Shown: positions 42,486 through 57,500, counted from the stretch's first letter. The stretch is 64,000 bases of DNA from Mayamaea pseudoterrestris (GCA_027923505.1 BROI01000018.1:660152-724151); one strand, 5' to 3'. Notes: generated from the letters alone by a model not told the origin. Made by a program: numbers and translations.

Positions 42486-45400
42486 TGTTAGGTCTTGTGC
42501 CCTCGGATCATGCACAGTGGCTGTACACATAGAGTGTGTGGGCACTTCATGTTTGCCACTGCTAGGTTGGTGTTCGGCAGTTGGGTAGTACATACCAGCA
42601 ACTTCTGCGGATCTGGAAGCAGGCAACATGCAGGAGGCAAATGCACAAAGTGAATGCACTATACAATATCCATTTGTGACCTTGGATCATGCCCCAAGCC
42701 AGTTTACAAAGAGATTGTGGGGATCTGATGTTTGCCACTGCAAGGGTAGGCAGTCACATAGTACCTGCTAACTGTAGCTGCTGACCTGAAGGCAAAAGGC
42801 AAGCAGGAGGCTGATGCGCAGAAGGCTGATGGCGCAAAGACAAATTCACTTCATGTTTGCCACTGCTAGGTTGGTGTTCGGCAGTTGGGTAGTACATACC
42901 AGCAACTTCTGCGGATCTGGAAGCAGGCAACATGCAGGAGGCAAATGCACAAAGTGAATGCACTATACAATATCCATTTGTGACCTTGGATCATGCCCCA
43001 AGCCAGTTTACAAAGAGATTGTGGGGATCTGATGTTTGCCACTGCAAGGGTAGGCAGTCACATAGTACCTGCTAACTGAAGCTGCTGACCTGAAGGCAAA
43101 AGGCAAGCAGGAGGCTGATGCGTAAAACAAATTCACCAAGGAGGTATGTCTTGTGCCCTCGGATCATGCATAGTGGCTGTACGCATAGAGTGTGTGGGCA
43201 CTTCATGTTTGCCACTGCTAGGTTGGTGTTCGGCAGTTGGGTAGTACATACCAGCAACTTCTGCGGATCTAAAAGCAGGCAACATGCAGGAGGCAAATGC
43301 ACAAAGTGAATGCACTATACAATATCCATTTGTGACCTTGGATCATGCTCCAAGCCAGTTTACAAAGAGATTCTGGGGATCTGATGTTTGCCACTGCTAG
43401 GGTAGGCAGTCGCATAGTACCTGCTAACTGAAGCTGCTGACCTGAAGGCAAAAGGCAAGCAGGAGGCTGATGCACAAAACAAATTCACCAAGGAGGTATG
43501 TCTTGTGCCCTCGGATCATGCACAGTGGCTGTATGCATAGAGTGTGTGGGCACTTCATGTTTGCCACTGCTAGGTTGGTGTTCGGCAGTTGGGTAGTACA
43601 TACCAGCAACTTCTGCGGATCTGGAAGCAGGCAACATGCAGGAGGCAAATGCACAAAGTGAATGCACTATACAATATCCATTTGTGACCTTGGATCATGC
43701 CCCAAGCCAGTTTACAAAGAGATTGTGGGGATCTGATGTTTGCCACTGCGAGGGTAGGCAGTCACATGGTACCTGCTAACTGAAGCTGCTGACCTGAAGG
43801 CAAAAGGCAAGCAGGAGGCTGATGCGTAAAACAAATTCACCAAGGAGGTATGTCTTGTGCCCTCGGATCATGCATAGTGGCTGTACGCATAGAGTGTGTG
43901 GGCACTTCATGTTTGCCACTGCTAGGTTGGTGTTCGGCAGTTGGGTAGTACATACCAGCAACTTCTGCGGATCTGGAAGCAGGCAACATGCAGGAGGCAA
44001 ATGCACAAAGTGAATGCACTATACAATATCCATTTGTGACCTTGGATCATGCTCCAAGCCAGTTTACAAAGAGATTCTGGGGATCTGATGTTTGCCACTG
44101 CTAGGGTAGGCAGTCGCATAGTACCTGCTAACTGAAGCTGCTGACCTGAAGGCAAAAGGCAAGCAGGAGGCTAATGCACAAAACAAATTCACCAAGGAGG
44201 TATGTCTTGTGCCCTCGGATCATGCACAGTGGTTGTACACATAGAGTGTGTGGGCACTTCATGTTTGCCACTGCTAGGTTGGTGTTTGGCAGTTGGGTAG
44301 TACATACCAGCAACTTCTGCGGATCTGGAAGCAGGCAACATGCAGGAGGCAAATGCACAAAGTGAATGCACTATACAATATCCATTTGTGACCTTGGATC
44401 ATGCCCCAAGCCAGTTTACAAAGAGATTGTGGGGATCTGATGTTTGCCACTGCTAGGGTAGGCAGTCACATAGTACCTGCTAACTGAAGCTGCTGACCTG
44501 AAGGCAAAAGGCAAGCAGGAGGCTGATGCGCAAAACAAATTCACCAAGGAGGTATGTCTTGTGCCCTCGGATCATGCACAGTGGCTGTATGCATAGAGTG
44601 TGTGGGCACTTCATGTTTGCCACTGCTAGGTTGGTGTTTGGCAGTTGGGTAGTACATACTTGCAACTTCTGCGGATCTAAAAGCAGGCAACATGCAGGAG
44701 GAAAATGCACAAAGTGAATGCACTATACAATATCCATTTGTGACATTGGATCATGTCCCAAGCCAGTTTACAAAGAGATTGTGGGGATCTGATGTTTGCC
44801 ACTGTTAGGGTAGGCAGTCACATAGTACATGCTCACTGAAGCTACTGACCTGAAGGCAAAAGGCAAGCAGGAGGCTGATGCGCAAAACAAATTCACCAAG
44901 GAGGTATGTCTTGTGCCCTTGGATCATGCACAGTGGCTGTACGCATAGAGTGTGTGGGCACTTCATGTTTGCCACTGCTAGGTTGGTGTTCGGCAGTTGG
45001 GTAGTACATACCAGCAACTTCTGCGGATCTGGAAGCAGGCAACATGCAGGAGGCAAATGCACTAAGTGAATGCACTATACAATATCCATTTGTGACCTTG
45101 GATCATGCCCCAAGCCAGTTTACAAAGAGATTGTGGGGATCTGATGTTTGCCACTGCTAGGGTAGGCAGTCACATAGTACCTGCTAGCTGAAGCTGCTGA
45201 CCTGAAGGCAAAAGGCAAGCAGGAGGCTGATGCGCATAACAAATTCACCAAGGAGGTATGTCTTGTGCCCTCGGTTCATGCACAGTGGCTGTACGCATAG
45301 AGTGTGTGGGCACTTCATGTTTGCCACTGCTAGGTTGGTGTTCGGCAGTTGGGTAGTACATACCAGCAACTTCTGTGGATCTGGAAGCAGGCAACATGCA

Positions 45401-48400
45401 GGAGGCAAATGCACAAAGTGAATGCACTATACAATATCCATTTGTGACCTTGAATCATGCCCCAAGCCAGTTTACAAAGAGATTGTGGGGATCAGATGTT
45501 TGCCACTGCTAGGGTAGGCAGTCACATAGTACCTGCTAACTGAAGCTGCTGACCTGAAGGCAAAAGGCAAGCAGGAGGCTGATGCGCAAAACAAATTCAC
45601 CAAGGAGGTATGTCTTGTGCCCTCAGATCATGCACAGTGGCTGTACGCATAGAGTGTGTGGGCACCTCATGTTTGCCACTGCTAGGTTGGTGTTCGGCAG
45701 TTGGGTAGTACATACCAGCAACTTCTGTGGATCTGGAAGCAGGCAACATGCAGGAGGCAAATGCACAAAGTGAATGCACTATACAATATCCATATGTGAC
45801 CTTGGATCATGCCCCAGGCCAGTTTACAAAGAGATTGTGGGGATCTGATGTTTGCCACTGCTAGGGTAGGCAGTCACATAGTACCTGCTAACTGAAGCTG
45901 CTGACCTGAAGGCAAAAGGCAAGCAGGAGGCTGATGCGCAAAACAAATTCACCAAGGAGGTATGTCTTGTGCCCTCGGTTCATGCACAGTGGCTGTACAC
46001 ATAGAGTGTGTGGGCACTTCATGTTTGCCACTGCTAGGTTGGTGTCCGGCAGTTGGGTAGTACATACCAGCAACTTCTGCGGATCTGGAAGCAGGCAACA
46101 TGCAGGAGGCAAATGCACAAAGTGAATGCACTATACAATATCCATTTGTGACCTTGGATCATGCCCCAAGCCAGTTTACAAAGAGATTGTGGGGATCTGA
46201 TGTTTGCCACTGCTAGGGTAGGCAGTCACATAGTACCTGCTAACTGAAGCTGCTGACCTGAAGGCAAAAGGCAAGCAGGAGGCTGATGCGCAAAACAAAT
46301 TCACCAAGGAGGTATGTCTTGTGCCCTCGGATCATGCACAGTGGCTGTACGCATAGAGTGTGTGGGCACCTCATGTTTGCCACTGCTAGGTTGGTGTTCG
46401 GCAGTTGGGTAGTACATACCAGCAACTTCTGCGGATCTAAAAGCAGGCAACATGCAGGAGGCAAATGCACAAAGTGAATGCACTATACAATATCCATTTG
46501 TGACCTTGGATCATGCCCCAAGCCAGTTTACAAAGAGATTGTGGGGATCTGATGTTTGCCACTGCTAGGGTAGGCAGTCACATAGTACCTGCTAACTAAA
46601 ACTGCTGACCTGAAGGCAAAAGGCAAGCAGGAGGCTGATGCGCAAAACAAATTCACCAAGGAGGTATGTCTTGTGCCCTCGGATCATGCACAGTGGCTTG
46701 TACCCTCGGGAACAGCAGGAGGCAAATGCACAAATCAATGCACTTACAATATCATTTGTGACCTGACTTTGTTAGACCTGCTAACTAAAACTGCTGACCT
46801 GAAGGCAAAAGGCAAGCAGGAGCTGATGCATAAAACAAATTCACCAGGAGGTGTGTCTTGTGCCTCGGATCATGCACAGTGGCTGTACGCATAGAGTTGC
46901 GGGCACTTCATGTTTTACCACTGCTCGGTTGGTGTTCGGCAGTTGGGTAGTACATACCAGCAACTTCTGCGGATCTGGAAGCAGGAAACATGCAGGAGGC
47001 AAATGCACAAAGTCAATGCACTATACAATATCCATTTGTGACCTTGGATCATGCCCCAAGCCAGATCACAAAGAGATTGTGGGGATCTGATGTTTGCCAC
47101 TGCTAGGGTAGGCAGTCACATAGTACCTGCTAACTAAAACTGCTGACCTGAAGGCAAAAGGCAAGCAGGAGGCTGATGCGCAAAACAAATTCACCAAGGA
47201 GGTATGTCTTGTGCCCTTGGATCATGCACAGTGGCTGTACACATAGAGTGTGTGGGCACTTCATGTTTGCCACTGCTAGGTTGGTGTTCGGCAGTTGGGT
47301 AGTACATACCAGCAACTTCTGCGGATCTGGAAGCAGGCAACATGCAGGAGGCAAATGCACGAATGAATGCACTCTCCAGGATATCCATTTGTGACCTTGG
47401 ATCATGCCCCAAGCCAGTTGACAAAGAGGTTGTGGGGATCTGATGTTTGCCGCTGCTAGGATAGGCAGTCACATAGTACCTGCTAACTAAAGCTGCTGAC
47501 CTGAAGGCAAAAGGCAAGCAGGAGGCTGATGCGCAAAACAAGTTCACCAAGGAGGTATGTCTTGTGCCCTCGGATCATGCACAGTGGTTGTACGCATAGA
47601 GTGTGTGGGCACTTCATGTTTGCCACTGCTAGGTTGGTGTTCGGCAGTTGGGTAGTACCTACCAGCAACTTCTGCGGATCTGGAAGCAGCAACACGCAGG
47701 AGCAAATCACAAATCAATGCACTATACAATATCCATTTGCGACCTTGGATCATGCCCCAACCTTTTGGATCTGATGTTTGCCACTGCTAGGGTAGGCAGT
47801 CACACTAGTACCTGCTAACTGGAAACTGCTGACCTGAAGGCAAAGGCAAACAGGAGGCTGATGCGCAAAACAAATTTACCAAGGAGGTATGTCTTTTGTG
47901 CCCTCGGATCATGCACGTGGCTGTACATAGTTTGGGCACTTCATGTTTCACCACTGCTAGGTTGGTGTTCGGCAGTTGGGTAGTACAACCACAACTTCTG
48001 CGGATTGAAACAGGCAACATGCGGAGAGCAAATGCACAAAGTGAATACACTAACATTCTTTGTGACCTTGGATCATACCCACCTTTACAAAGAGATTGTG
48101 GGGTCTGATGTTTGCCACTGCTGGGGTAGGCTCACATGTACCTCCTAACTGACTGCTGACTGAAGGCAAAGCAAGCAGGAGGCTGATGCGCAAAACAAAT
48201 TCACCAAGGAGGTATGTCTTGTGCCCTTGGATCATGCACAGTGGCTGTACACATAGAGTGTGGTGGGCACTTCATGTTTTACCACTGCTAGGTTGGTGTT
48301 CGCTTGGGTTTACTCACAACTTCTGCGGATCTGGAAGCAAGCAACATGCAGGAGGCAAATGCACAAAGTGAATGCACTATACAATATCCATTTGTGACCT

Positions 48401-48540
48401 TGGATATGCCCCAAACGGGTTACAAGAGATTGTGGGGATCTGATGTTTGCCACTACTAGGGTAGGCAGCCACATAGTACCTGCTAACTGAAGCTGCCGAC
48501 CTGAAGGCAAAAACAAGCAGGAGGCTGATGTGCAAACAGG
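42486..48540 (+). repeat. 352-bp dimeric satellite array (about 17 units)
   Basis: The landmark TGTTTGCCACTGCTAGG of the first half-unit occurs at 42854, 43206, 43558, 43910, 44262, 44614, 44966, 45318, 45670, 46022 and 46374: ten consecutive steps of exactly 352 bp. Within each unit the same landmark recurs 179 bp later (for example 43385), so the unit is two diverged halves of 179 and 173 bp sharing TTTGCCACTGC, GCAGGAGG and GGATCATGC blocks. The first unit lacks 48 bp (42550 to 42854 is 304 bp). From about 46,690 to 48,540 units carry many small deletions and vary from about 327 to 354 bp. Short open frames in it are by-products of the repeat. Confidence 0.95.
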
Positions 48541-51500
48541 CCACCCAAATCCAATGAGTCGGGCCAAACATGTCCAGGGTATGCCATTGACAGGTGCATA
48601 GTCTCAAATGGTGCCAAAAGGACTGCCTGGAGGCTGACACCATGGGTACGGCCTCCACGGTGGGTATGGCCAACACCACAAGTTTGACCTGTCAAACCTG
48701 CCCCATGCCATGGCCACCCAAATACCCAATGAGTCAGGCCAAACATGTCCAGGGTATGCCATTGACAGGTGCAGAGTCTCAAATGGTGCAAAAGGACTGC
48801 CTGGAGGCTGACACCATGGGTACGGCCTCCACGGTGGGTATGGCCAACACCACAAGTTGTCGATTCTGACCTGTCAAACGCCCCATGCCCTGGCCACCCA
48901 AATACCCAATGAGTCAGGCCAAACATGTCCAGGGTATGCCATTGACAGGTGCATAGTCTCAAATGGTGCAAAAAGGACTGCCTGGAGGCTGACACCATGG
49001 GTACGGCCTCCACGGTGGGTATGGCCAACACCACAAGTTGTCGATTCTGACCTGTCAAACGCCCCATGCCCTGGCCACCCAAATACCCAATGAGTCAGGC
49101 AAAACATGTCCAGGGTATGCCATTGACAGGTGCAGAGTCTCAAATGGTGCAAAAGGACTGCCTGGAGGCTGACACCATGGGTACGGCCTCCACGGTGGGT
49201 ATGGCCAACACCACAAGTTGTCGATTCTGCCCTGTCAAACGCCCCATGCCCTGGCCACCCAAATACCCAATGAGTCAGGCAAACATGTCCAGGGTATGCC
49301 ATTGACAGGTGCAGAGTCTCAAATGGTGCAAAAAGGACTGCCTGGAGGCTGACACCATGGGTACGGCCTCCACGGTGGGTATGGCCAACACCACAAGTTG
49401 TCAATTCTGACCTGTCAAACGCCCCATGCCCTGGCCACCCAAATACCCAATGAGTCAGGCAAAACATGTCCAGGGTATGCCATTGACAGGTGCAGAGTCT
49501 CAAATGGTGCAAAAAGGACTGCCTGGAGGCTGACACCATGGGTACGGCCTCCACGGTGGGTATGGCCAACACCACAAGTTGTCGATTCTGACCTGTCAAA
49601 CGCCCCATGCCCTGGCCACCCAAATACCCAATGAGTCAGGCCAAACATGTCCAGGGTATGCCATTGACAGGTGCAGAGTCTCAAATGGTGCAAAAAGGAC
49701 TGCCTGGAGGCTGACACCATGGGTACGGCCTCCACGGTGGGTATGGCCAACACCACAAGTTGTCGATTCTGACCTGTCAAACGCCCCATGCCCTGGCCAC
49801 CCAAATACCCAATGAGTCAGGCAAAACATGTCCAGGGTATGCCATTGACAGGTGCAGAGTCTCAAATGGTGCAAAAAGGACTGCCTGGAGGCTGACACCA
49901 TGGGTACGGCCTCCACGGTGGGTATGGCCAACACCACAAGTTGCAGATTCTGACCTGTCAAACGCCCCATGCCCTGGCCACCCAAATACCCAATGAGTCA
50001 GGCAAAACATGTCCAGGGTATGCCATTGACAGGTGCAGAGTCTCAAATGGTGCAAAAAGGACTGCCTGGAGGCTGACACCATGGGTACGGCCTCCACGGT
50101 GGGTATGGCCAACACCACAAGTTGCAGATTCTGACCTGTCAAACGCCCCATGCCCTGGCCACCCAAATACCCAATGAGTCAGGCAAAACATGTCCAGGGT
50201 ATGCCATTGACAGGTGCAGAGTCTCAAATGGTGCAAAAGGACTGCCTGGAGGCTGACACCATGGGTACGGCCTCCACGGTGGGTATGGCCAACACCACAA
50301 GTTGTAGATTCTTCCCTGTCAAACGCCCCATGCCCTGGCCACCCAAATACCCAATGAGTCAGGCAAAACATGTCCAGGGTATGCCATTGACAGGTGCAGA
50401 GTCTCAAATGGTGCAAAAAGGACTGCCTGGAGGCTGACACCATGGGTACGGCCTCCACTGTGGGTATGGCCAACACCACAAGTTGCAGATTCTTCCCTGT
50501 CAAACGCCCCATGCCCTGGCCACCCAAATACCCAATGAGTCAGGCAAAACATGTCCAGGGTATGCCATTGACAGGTGCAGAGTCTCAAATGGTGCAAAAA
50601 GGACTGCCTGGAGGCTGACACCATGGGTACGGCCTCCACGGTGGGTATGGCCAACACCACAAGTTGTCGATTCTGACCTGTCAAACGCCCCATGCCCTGG
50701 CCACCCAAATACCCAATGAGTCAGGCAAAACATGTCCAGGGTATGCCATTGACAGGTGCAGAGTCTCAAATGGTGCAAAAAGGACTGCCTGGAGGCTGAC
50801 ACCATGGGTACGGCCTCCACGGTGGGTATGGCCAACACCACAAGTTGCAGATTCTGACCTGTCAAACGCCCCATGCCCTGGCCACCCAAATACCCAATGA
50901 GTCAGGCAAAACATGTCCAGGGTATGCCATTGACAGGTGCAGAGTCTCAAATGGTGCAAAAAGGACTGCCTGGAGGCTGACACCATGGGTACGGCCTCCA
51001 CTGTGGGTATGGCCAACACCACAAGTTGCAGATTCTTCCCTGTCAAACGCCCCATGCCCTGGCCACCCAAATACCCAATGAGTCAGGCAAAACATGTCCA
51101 GGGTATGCCATTGACAGGTGCAGAGTCTCAAATGGTGCAAAAAGGACTGCCTGGAGGCTGACACCATGGGTACGGCCTCCACTGTGGGTATGGCCAACAC
51201 CACAAGTTGCAGATTCTTCCCTGTCAAACGCCCCATGCCCTGGCCACCCAAATACCCAATGAGTCAGGCAAAACATGTCCAGGGTATGCCATTGACAGGT
51301 GCAGAGTCTCAAATGGTGCAAAAAGGACTGCCTGGAGGCTGACACCATGGGTACGGCCTCCACTGTGGGTATGGCCAACACCACAAGTTGCCGATTCTTA
51401 CCTGTCAAACGCCCCATGCCCTGGCCACCCAAATACCCAATGAGTCAGGCAAAACATGTCCAGGGTATGCCATTGACAGGTGCAGAGTCTCAAATGGTGC

Positions 51501-54500
51501 AAAAAGGACTGCCTGGAGGCTGACACCATGGGTACGGCGGCCACCCAAATACCCAATGAGTCAGGCAAAACATGTCCAGGGTATGCCATTGACAGGTGCA
51601 GAGTCTCAAATGGTGCAAAAAGGACTGCCTGGAGGCTGACACCATGGGTACGGCCTCCACTGTGGGTATGGCCAACACCACAAGTTGCCGATTCTTCCCT
51701 GTCAAACGCCCCATGCCCTGGCCACCCAAATACCCAATGAGTCAGGCAAAACATGTCCAGGGTATGCCATTGACAGGTGCAGAGTCTCAAATGGTGCAAA
51801 AGGACTGCCTGGAGGCTGACACCATGGGTACGGCCTCCACGGTGGGTATGGCCAACACCACAAGTTGCAGATTCTTCCCTGTCAAACGCCCCATGCCCTG
51901 GCCACCCAAATACCCAATGAGTCAGGCAAAACATGTCCAGGGTATGCCATTGACAGGTGCAGAGTCTCAAATGGTGCAAAAAGGACTGCCTGGAGGCTGA
52001 CACCATGGGTACGGCCTCCACTGTGGGTATGGCCAACACCACAAGTTGCAGATTCTTCCCTGTCAAACGCCCCATGCCCTGGCCACCCAAATACCCAATG
52101 AGTCAGGCAAAACATGTCCAGGGTATGCCATTGACAGGTGCAGAGTCTCAAATGGTGCAAAAAGGACTGCCTGGAGGCTGACACCATGGGTACGGCCTCC
52201 ACTGTGGGTATGGCCAACACCACAAGTTGCAGATTCTTCCCTGTCAAACGCCCCATGCCCTGGCCACCCAAATACCCAATGAGTCAGGCAAAACATGTCC
52301 AGGGTATGCCATTGACAGGTGCAGAGTCTCAAATGGTGCAAAAAGGACTGCCTGGAGGCTGACAACATGGGTACGGCCTCCACTGTGGGTATGGCCAACA
52401 CCACAAGTTGCAGATTCTTCCCTGTCAAACGCCCCATGCCCTGGCCACCCAAATACCCAATGAGTCAGGCAAAACATGTCCAGGGTATGCCATTGACAGG
52501 TGCAGAGTCTCAAATGGTGCAAAAAGGACTGCCTGGAGGCTGACACCATGGGTACGGCTGCCACTGTGGGTATGGCCAACACCACAAGTTGCAGATTCTT
52601 CCCTGTCAAACGCCCCATGCCCTGGCCACCCAAATACCCAATGAGTCAGGCAAAACATGTCCAGGGTATGCCATTGACAGGTGCAGAGTCTCAAATGGTG
52701 CAAAAAGGACTGCCTGGAGGCTGACACCATGGGTACGGCCTCCACTGTGGGTATGGCCAACACCACAAGTTGCAGATTCTTCCCTGTCAAACGCCCCATG
52801 CCCTGGCCACCCAAATACCCAATGAGTCAGGCAAAACATGTCCAGGGTATGCCATTGACAGGTGCAGAGTCTCAAATGGTGCAAAAAGGACTGCCTGGAG
52901 GCTGACAACATGGGTACGGCCTCCACTGTGGGTATGGCCAACACCACAAGTTGCAGATTCTTCCCTGTCAAACGCCCCATGCCCTGGCCACCCAAATACC
53001 CAATGAGTCAGGCAAAACATGTCCAGGGTATGCCATTGACAGGTGCAGAGTCTCAAATGGTGCAAAAAGGACTGCCTGGAGGCTGACACCATGGGTACGG
53101 CCTCCACTGTGGGTATGGCCAACACCACAAGTTGCAGATTCTTCCCTGTCAAACGCCCCATGCCCTGGCCACCCAAATACCCAATGAGTCAGGCAAAACA
53201 TGTCCAGGGTATGCCATTGACAGGTGCAGAGTCTCAAATGGTGCAAAAAGGACTGCCTGGAGGCTGACACCATGGGTACGGCCTCCACTGTGGGTATGGC
53301 CAACACCACAAGTTGCAGATTCTTCCTGTCAAACGCCCCATGCCCTGGCCACCCAAATACCCAATGAGTCAGGCAAAACATGTCCAGGGTATGCCATTGA
53401 CAGGTGCATAGTCTCAAATGGTGCAAAAAGGACTGCCTGGAGGCTGACACCATGGGTACGGCCTCCACTGTGGGTATGGCCAACACCACAAGTTGCAGAT
53501 TCTTCCCTGTCAAACGCCCCATGCCCTGGCCACCCAAATACCCAATGAGTCAGGCAAAACATGTCCAGGGTATGCCATTGACAGGTGCAGAGTCTCAAAT
53601 GGTGCAAAAAGGACTGCCTGGAGGCTGACAACATGGGTACGGCCTCCACTGTGGGTATGGCCAACACCACAAGTTGCAGATTCTTCCCTGTCAAACGCCC
53701 CATGCCCTGGCCACCCAAATACCCAATGAGTCAGGCAAAACATGTCCAGGGTATGCCATTGACAGGTGCAGAGTCTCAAATGGTGCAAAAAGGACTGCCT
53801 GGAGGCTGACACCATGGGTACGGCCTCCACTGTGGGTATGGCCAACACCACAAGTTGCAGATTCTTCCCTGTCAAACGCCCCATGCCCTGGCCACCCAAA
53901 TACCCAATGAGTCAGGCAAAACATGTCCAGGGTATGCCATTGACAGGTGCATAGTCTCAAATGGTGCAAAAAGGACTGCCTGGAGGCTGACACCATGGGT
54001 ACGGCCTCCACTGTGGGTATGGCCAACACCACAAGTTGCAGATTCTTGCCTGTCAAACGCCCCATGCCCTGGCCACCCAAATACCCAATGAGTCAGGCAA
54101 AACATGTCCAGGGTATGCCATTGACAGGTGCAGAGTCTCAAATGGTGCAAAAAGGACTGCCTGGAGGCTGACAACATGGGTACCGCCTCCACTGTGGGTA
54201 TGGCCAACACCACAAGTTGCGTCAAACGCCCCATGCCCTGGCCACCCAAATACCCAATGAGTCAGGCAAAACATGTCCAGGGTATGCCATTGACAGGTGC
54301 AGAGTCTCAAATGGTGCAAAAAGGACTGCCTGGAGGCTGACAACATGGGTACGGCCTCCACTGTGGGTATGGCCAACACCACAAGTTGCAGATTCTTCCC
54401 TGTCAAACGCCCCATGCCCTGGCCACCCAAATACCCAATGAGTCAGGCAAAACATGTCCATGGTATGCCATTGACAGGTGCAGAGTCTCAAATGGTGCAA

Positions 54501-57500
54501 CAAGGACTGCCCGGAGGCTGACACCATGGGTACGGCCTCCACTGTGGGTATGGCCAACACCACAAGTTGCAGATTCTTCCCTGTCAAACGCCCCATGCCC
54601 TGGCCACCCAAATACCCAATGAGTCAGGCAAAACATGTCCAGGGTATGCCATTGACAGGTGCATAGTCTCAAATGGTGCAAAAAGGACTGCCTGGAGGCT
54701 GACACCATGGGTACGGCCTCCACTGTGGGTATGGCCAACACCACAAGTTGCAGATTCTTCCCTGTCAAACGCCCCATGCCCTGGCCACCCAAATACCCAA
54801 TGAGTCAGGCAAAACATGTCCAGGGGATGCCATTGACAGGTGCAGAGTCTCAAATGGTGCAAAAAGGACTGCCTGGAGGCTGACAACATGGGTACGGCCT
54901 CCACTGTGGGTATGGCCAACACCACAAGTTGCAGATTCTTCCCTGTCAAACGCCCCATGCCCTGGCCACCCAAATACCCAATGAGTCAGGCAAAACATGT
55001 CCAGGGTATGCCATTGACAGGTGCAGAGTCTCAAATTGTGCAAAAAGGACTGCCTGGATGGCCTCCACTGTGGGTATGGCCAACACCACAAGTTGCAGAT
55101 TCTTCCCTGTCAAACGCCCCATGCCCTGGCCACCCAAATACCCAATGAGTCAGGCAAAACATGTCCAGGGTATGCCATTGACAGGTGCAGAGTCTCAAAT
55201 GGTGCAAAAAGGACTGCCTGGAGGCTGACACCATGGGTACGGCCTCCGCTGTGGGTATGGCCAACACCACAAGTTGCAGATTCTTCCCGTCAAACGCCCC
55301 ATGCCCTGGCCACCCAAATACCCAATGAGTCAGGCAAAACATGTCCAGGGTATGCCATTGACAGGTGCATAGTCTCAAATGGTGCAAAAAGGACTGCCTG
55401 GAGGCTGACAACATGGGTACGGCCTCCACTGTGGGTATGGCCAACACCACAAGTTGCAGATTCTTCCCTGTCAAACGCCCCATGCCCTGGCCACCCAAAT
55501 ACCCAATGAGTCAGGCAAAACATGTCCAGGGTATGCCATTGACAGGTGCAGAGTCTCAAATGGTGCAAAAAGGACTGCCTGGATGGGTACGGCCTCCACT
55601 GTGGGTATGGCCAACACCACAAGTTGCAGATTCTTCCCTGTCAAACGCCCCATGCCCTGGCCACCCAAATACCCAATGAGTCAGGCAAAACATGTCCAGG
55701 GTATGCCATTGACAGGTGCATAGTCTCAAATGGTGCAAAAAGGACTGCCTGGAGGCTGACACCATGGGTACGGCCTCCACTGTGGGTATGGCCAACACCA
55801 CAAGTTGCAGATTCTTCCCTGTCAAACGCCCCATGCCCTGGCCACCCAAATACCCAATGAGTCAGGCAAAACATGTCCAGGGTATGCCATTGACAGGTGC
55901 AGAGTCTCAAATGGTGCAAAAAGGACTGCCTGGAGGCTGACAACCATGGGTACGGCCTCCACTGTGGGTATGGCCAACACCACAAGTTGCAGATTCTTCC
56001 TGTCAAACGCCCCATGCCCTGGCCACCCAAATACCCAATGAGTCAGGCAAAACATGTCCAGGGTATGCCATTGACAGGTGCATAGTCTCAAATGGTGCAA
56101 AAAGGACTGCCTGGAGGCTGACAACCATGGGTACGGCCTCCACTGTGGGTATGGCCAACACCACAAGTTGCAGATTCTTCCCTGTCAAACGCCCCATGCC
56201 CTGGCCACCCAAATACCCAATGAGTCAGGCAAAACATGTCCAGGGTATGCCATTGACAGGTGCAGAGTCTCAAATGGTGCAAAAGGACTGCCTGGAGGCT
56301 GAAAACATGGGTACGGCCTCCACTGTGGGTATGGCCAACACCACAAGTTGCAGATTCTTCCCTGTCAAACGCCCCATGCCCTGGCCACCCAAATACCCAA
56401 TGAGTCAGGCAAAACATGTCCAGGGTATGCCATTGACAGGTGCATAGTCTCAAATGGTGCAAAAAGGACTGCCTGGAGGCTGACACCATGGGTACGGCCT
56501 CCACTGTGGGTATGGCCAACACCACAAGTTGCAGATTCTTCCCTGTCAAACGCCCCATGCCCTGGCCACCCAAATACCCAATGAGTCAGGCAAAACATGT
56601 CCAGGGTATGCCATTGACAGGTGCATAGTCTCAAATGGTGCAAAAAGGACTGCCTGGAGGCTGACAACATGGGTACGGCCTCCACTGTGGGTATGGCCAA
56701 CACCACAAGTTGCAGATTCTTCCTGTCAAACGCCCCATGCCCTGGCCACCCAAATACCCAATGAGTCAGGCAAAACATGTCCAGGGTATGCCATTGACAG
56801 GTGCATAGTCTCAAATGGTGCAAAAAGGACTGCCTGGAGGCTGACACCATGGGTACGGCCTCCACTGTGGGTATGGCCAACACCACAAGTTGCAGATTCT
56901 TCCCTGTCAAACGCCCCATGCCCTGGCCACCCAAATACCCAATGAGTCAGGCAAAACATGTCCAGGGTATGCCATTGACAGGTGCAGAGTCTCAAATGGT
57001 GCAAAAAAGAACTGCCTGGAGGCTGACACCATGGGTACGGCCTCCACTGTGGGTATGGCCAACACCACAAGTTGCAGATTCTTCCCTGACAAACGCCCCA
57101 TGCCCTGGCCACCCAAATACCCAATGAGTCAGGCAAAACATGTCCAGGGTATGCCATTGACAGGTGCATAGTCTCAAATGGTGCAAAAAGGACTGCCTGG
57201 AGGCTGACAACATGGGTACGGCCTCCACTGTGGGTATGGCCAACACCACAAGTTGCAGATTCTTCCCTGTCAAACGCCCCATGCCCTGGCCACCCAAATA
57301 CCCAATGAGTCAGGCAAAACATGTCCAGGGTATGCCATTGACAGGTGCATAGTCTCAAATGGTGCAAAAAGGACTGCCTGGAGGCTGACACCACATGGGT
57401 ACGGCCTCCACTGTGGGTTTGGGCCAACACCACAAGTTGCAGATTCTTCCCTGTCAAACGCCCCATGCCCTGGCCACCCAAATACCCAATGAGTCAGGCA

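Noticed and set aside
42754-47774. Repeated 60-77-codon frames in the 352-bp array
   Set aside because: By-products of the satellite unit; all stop at the same point in each unit and share no protein features.
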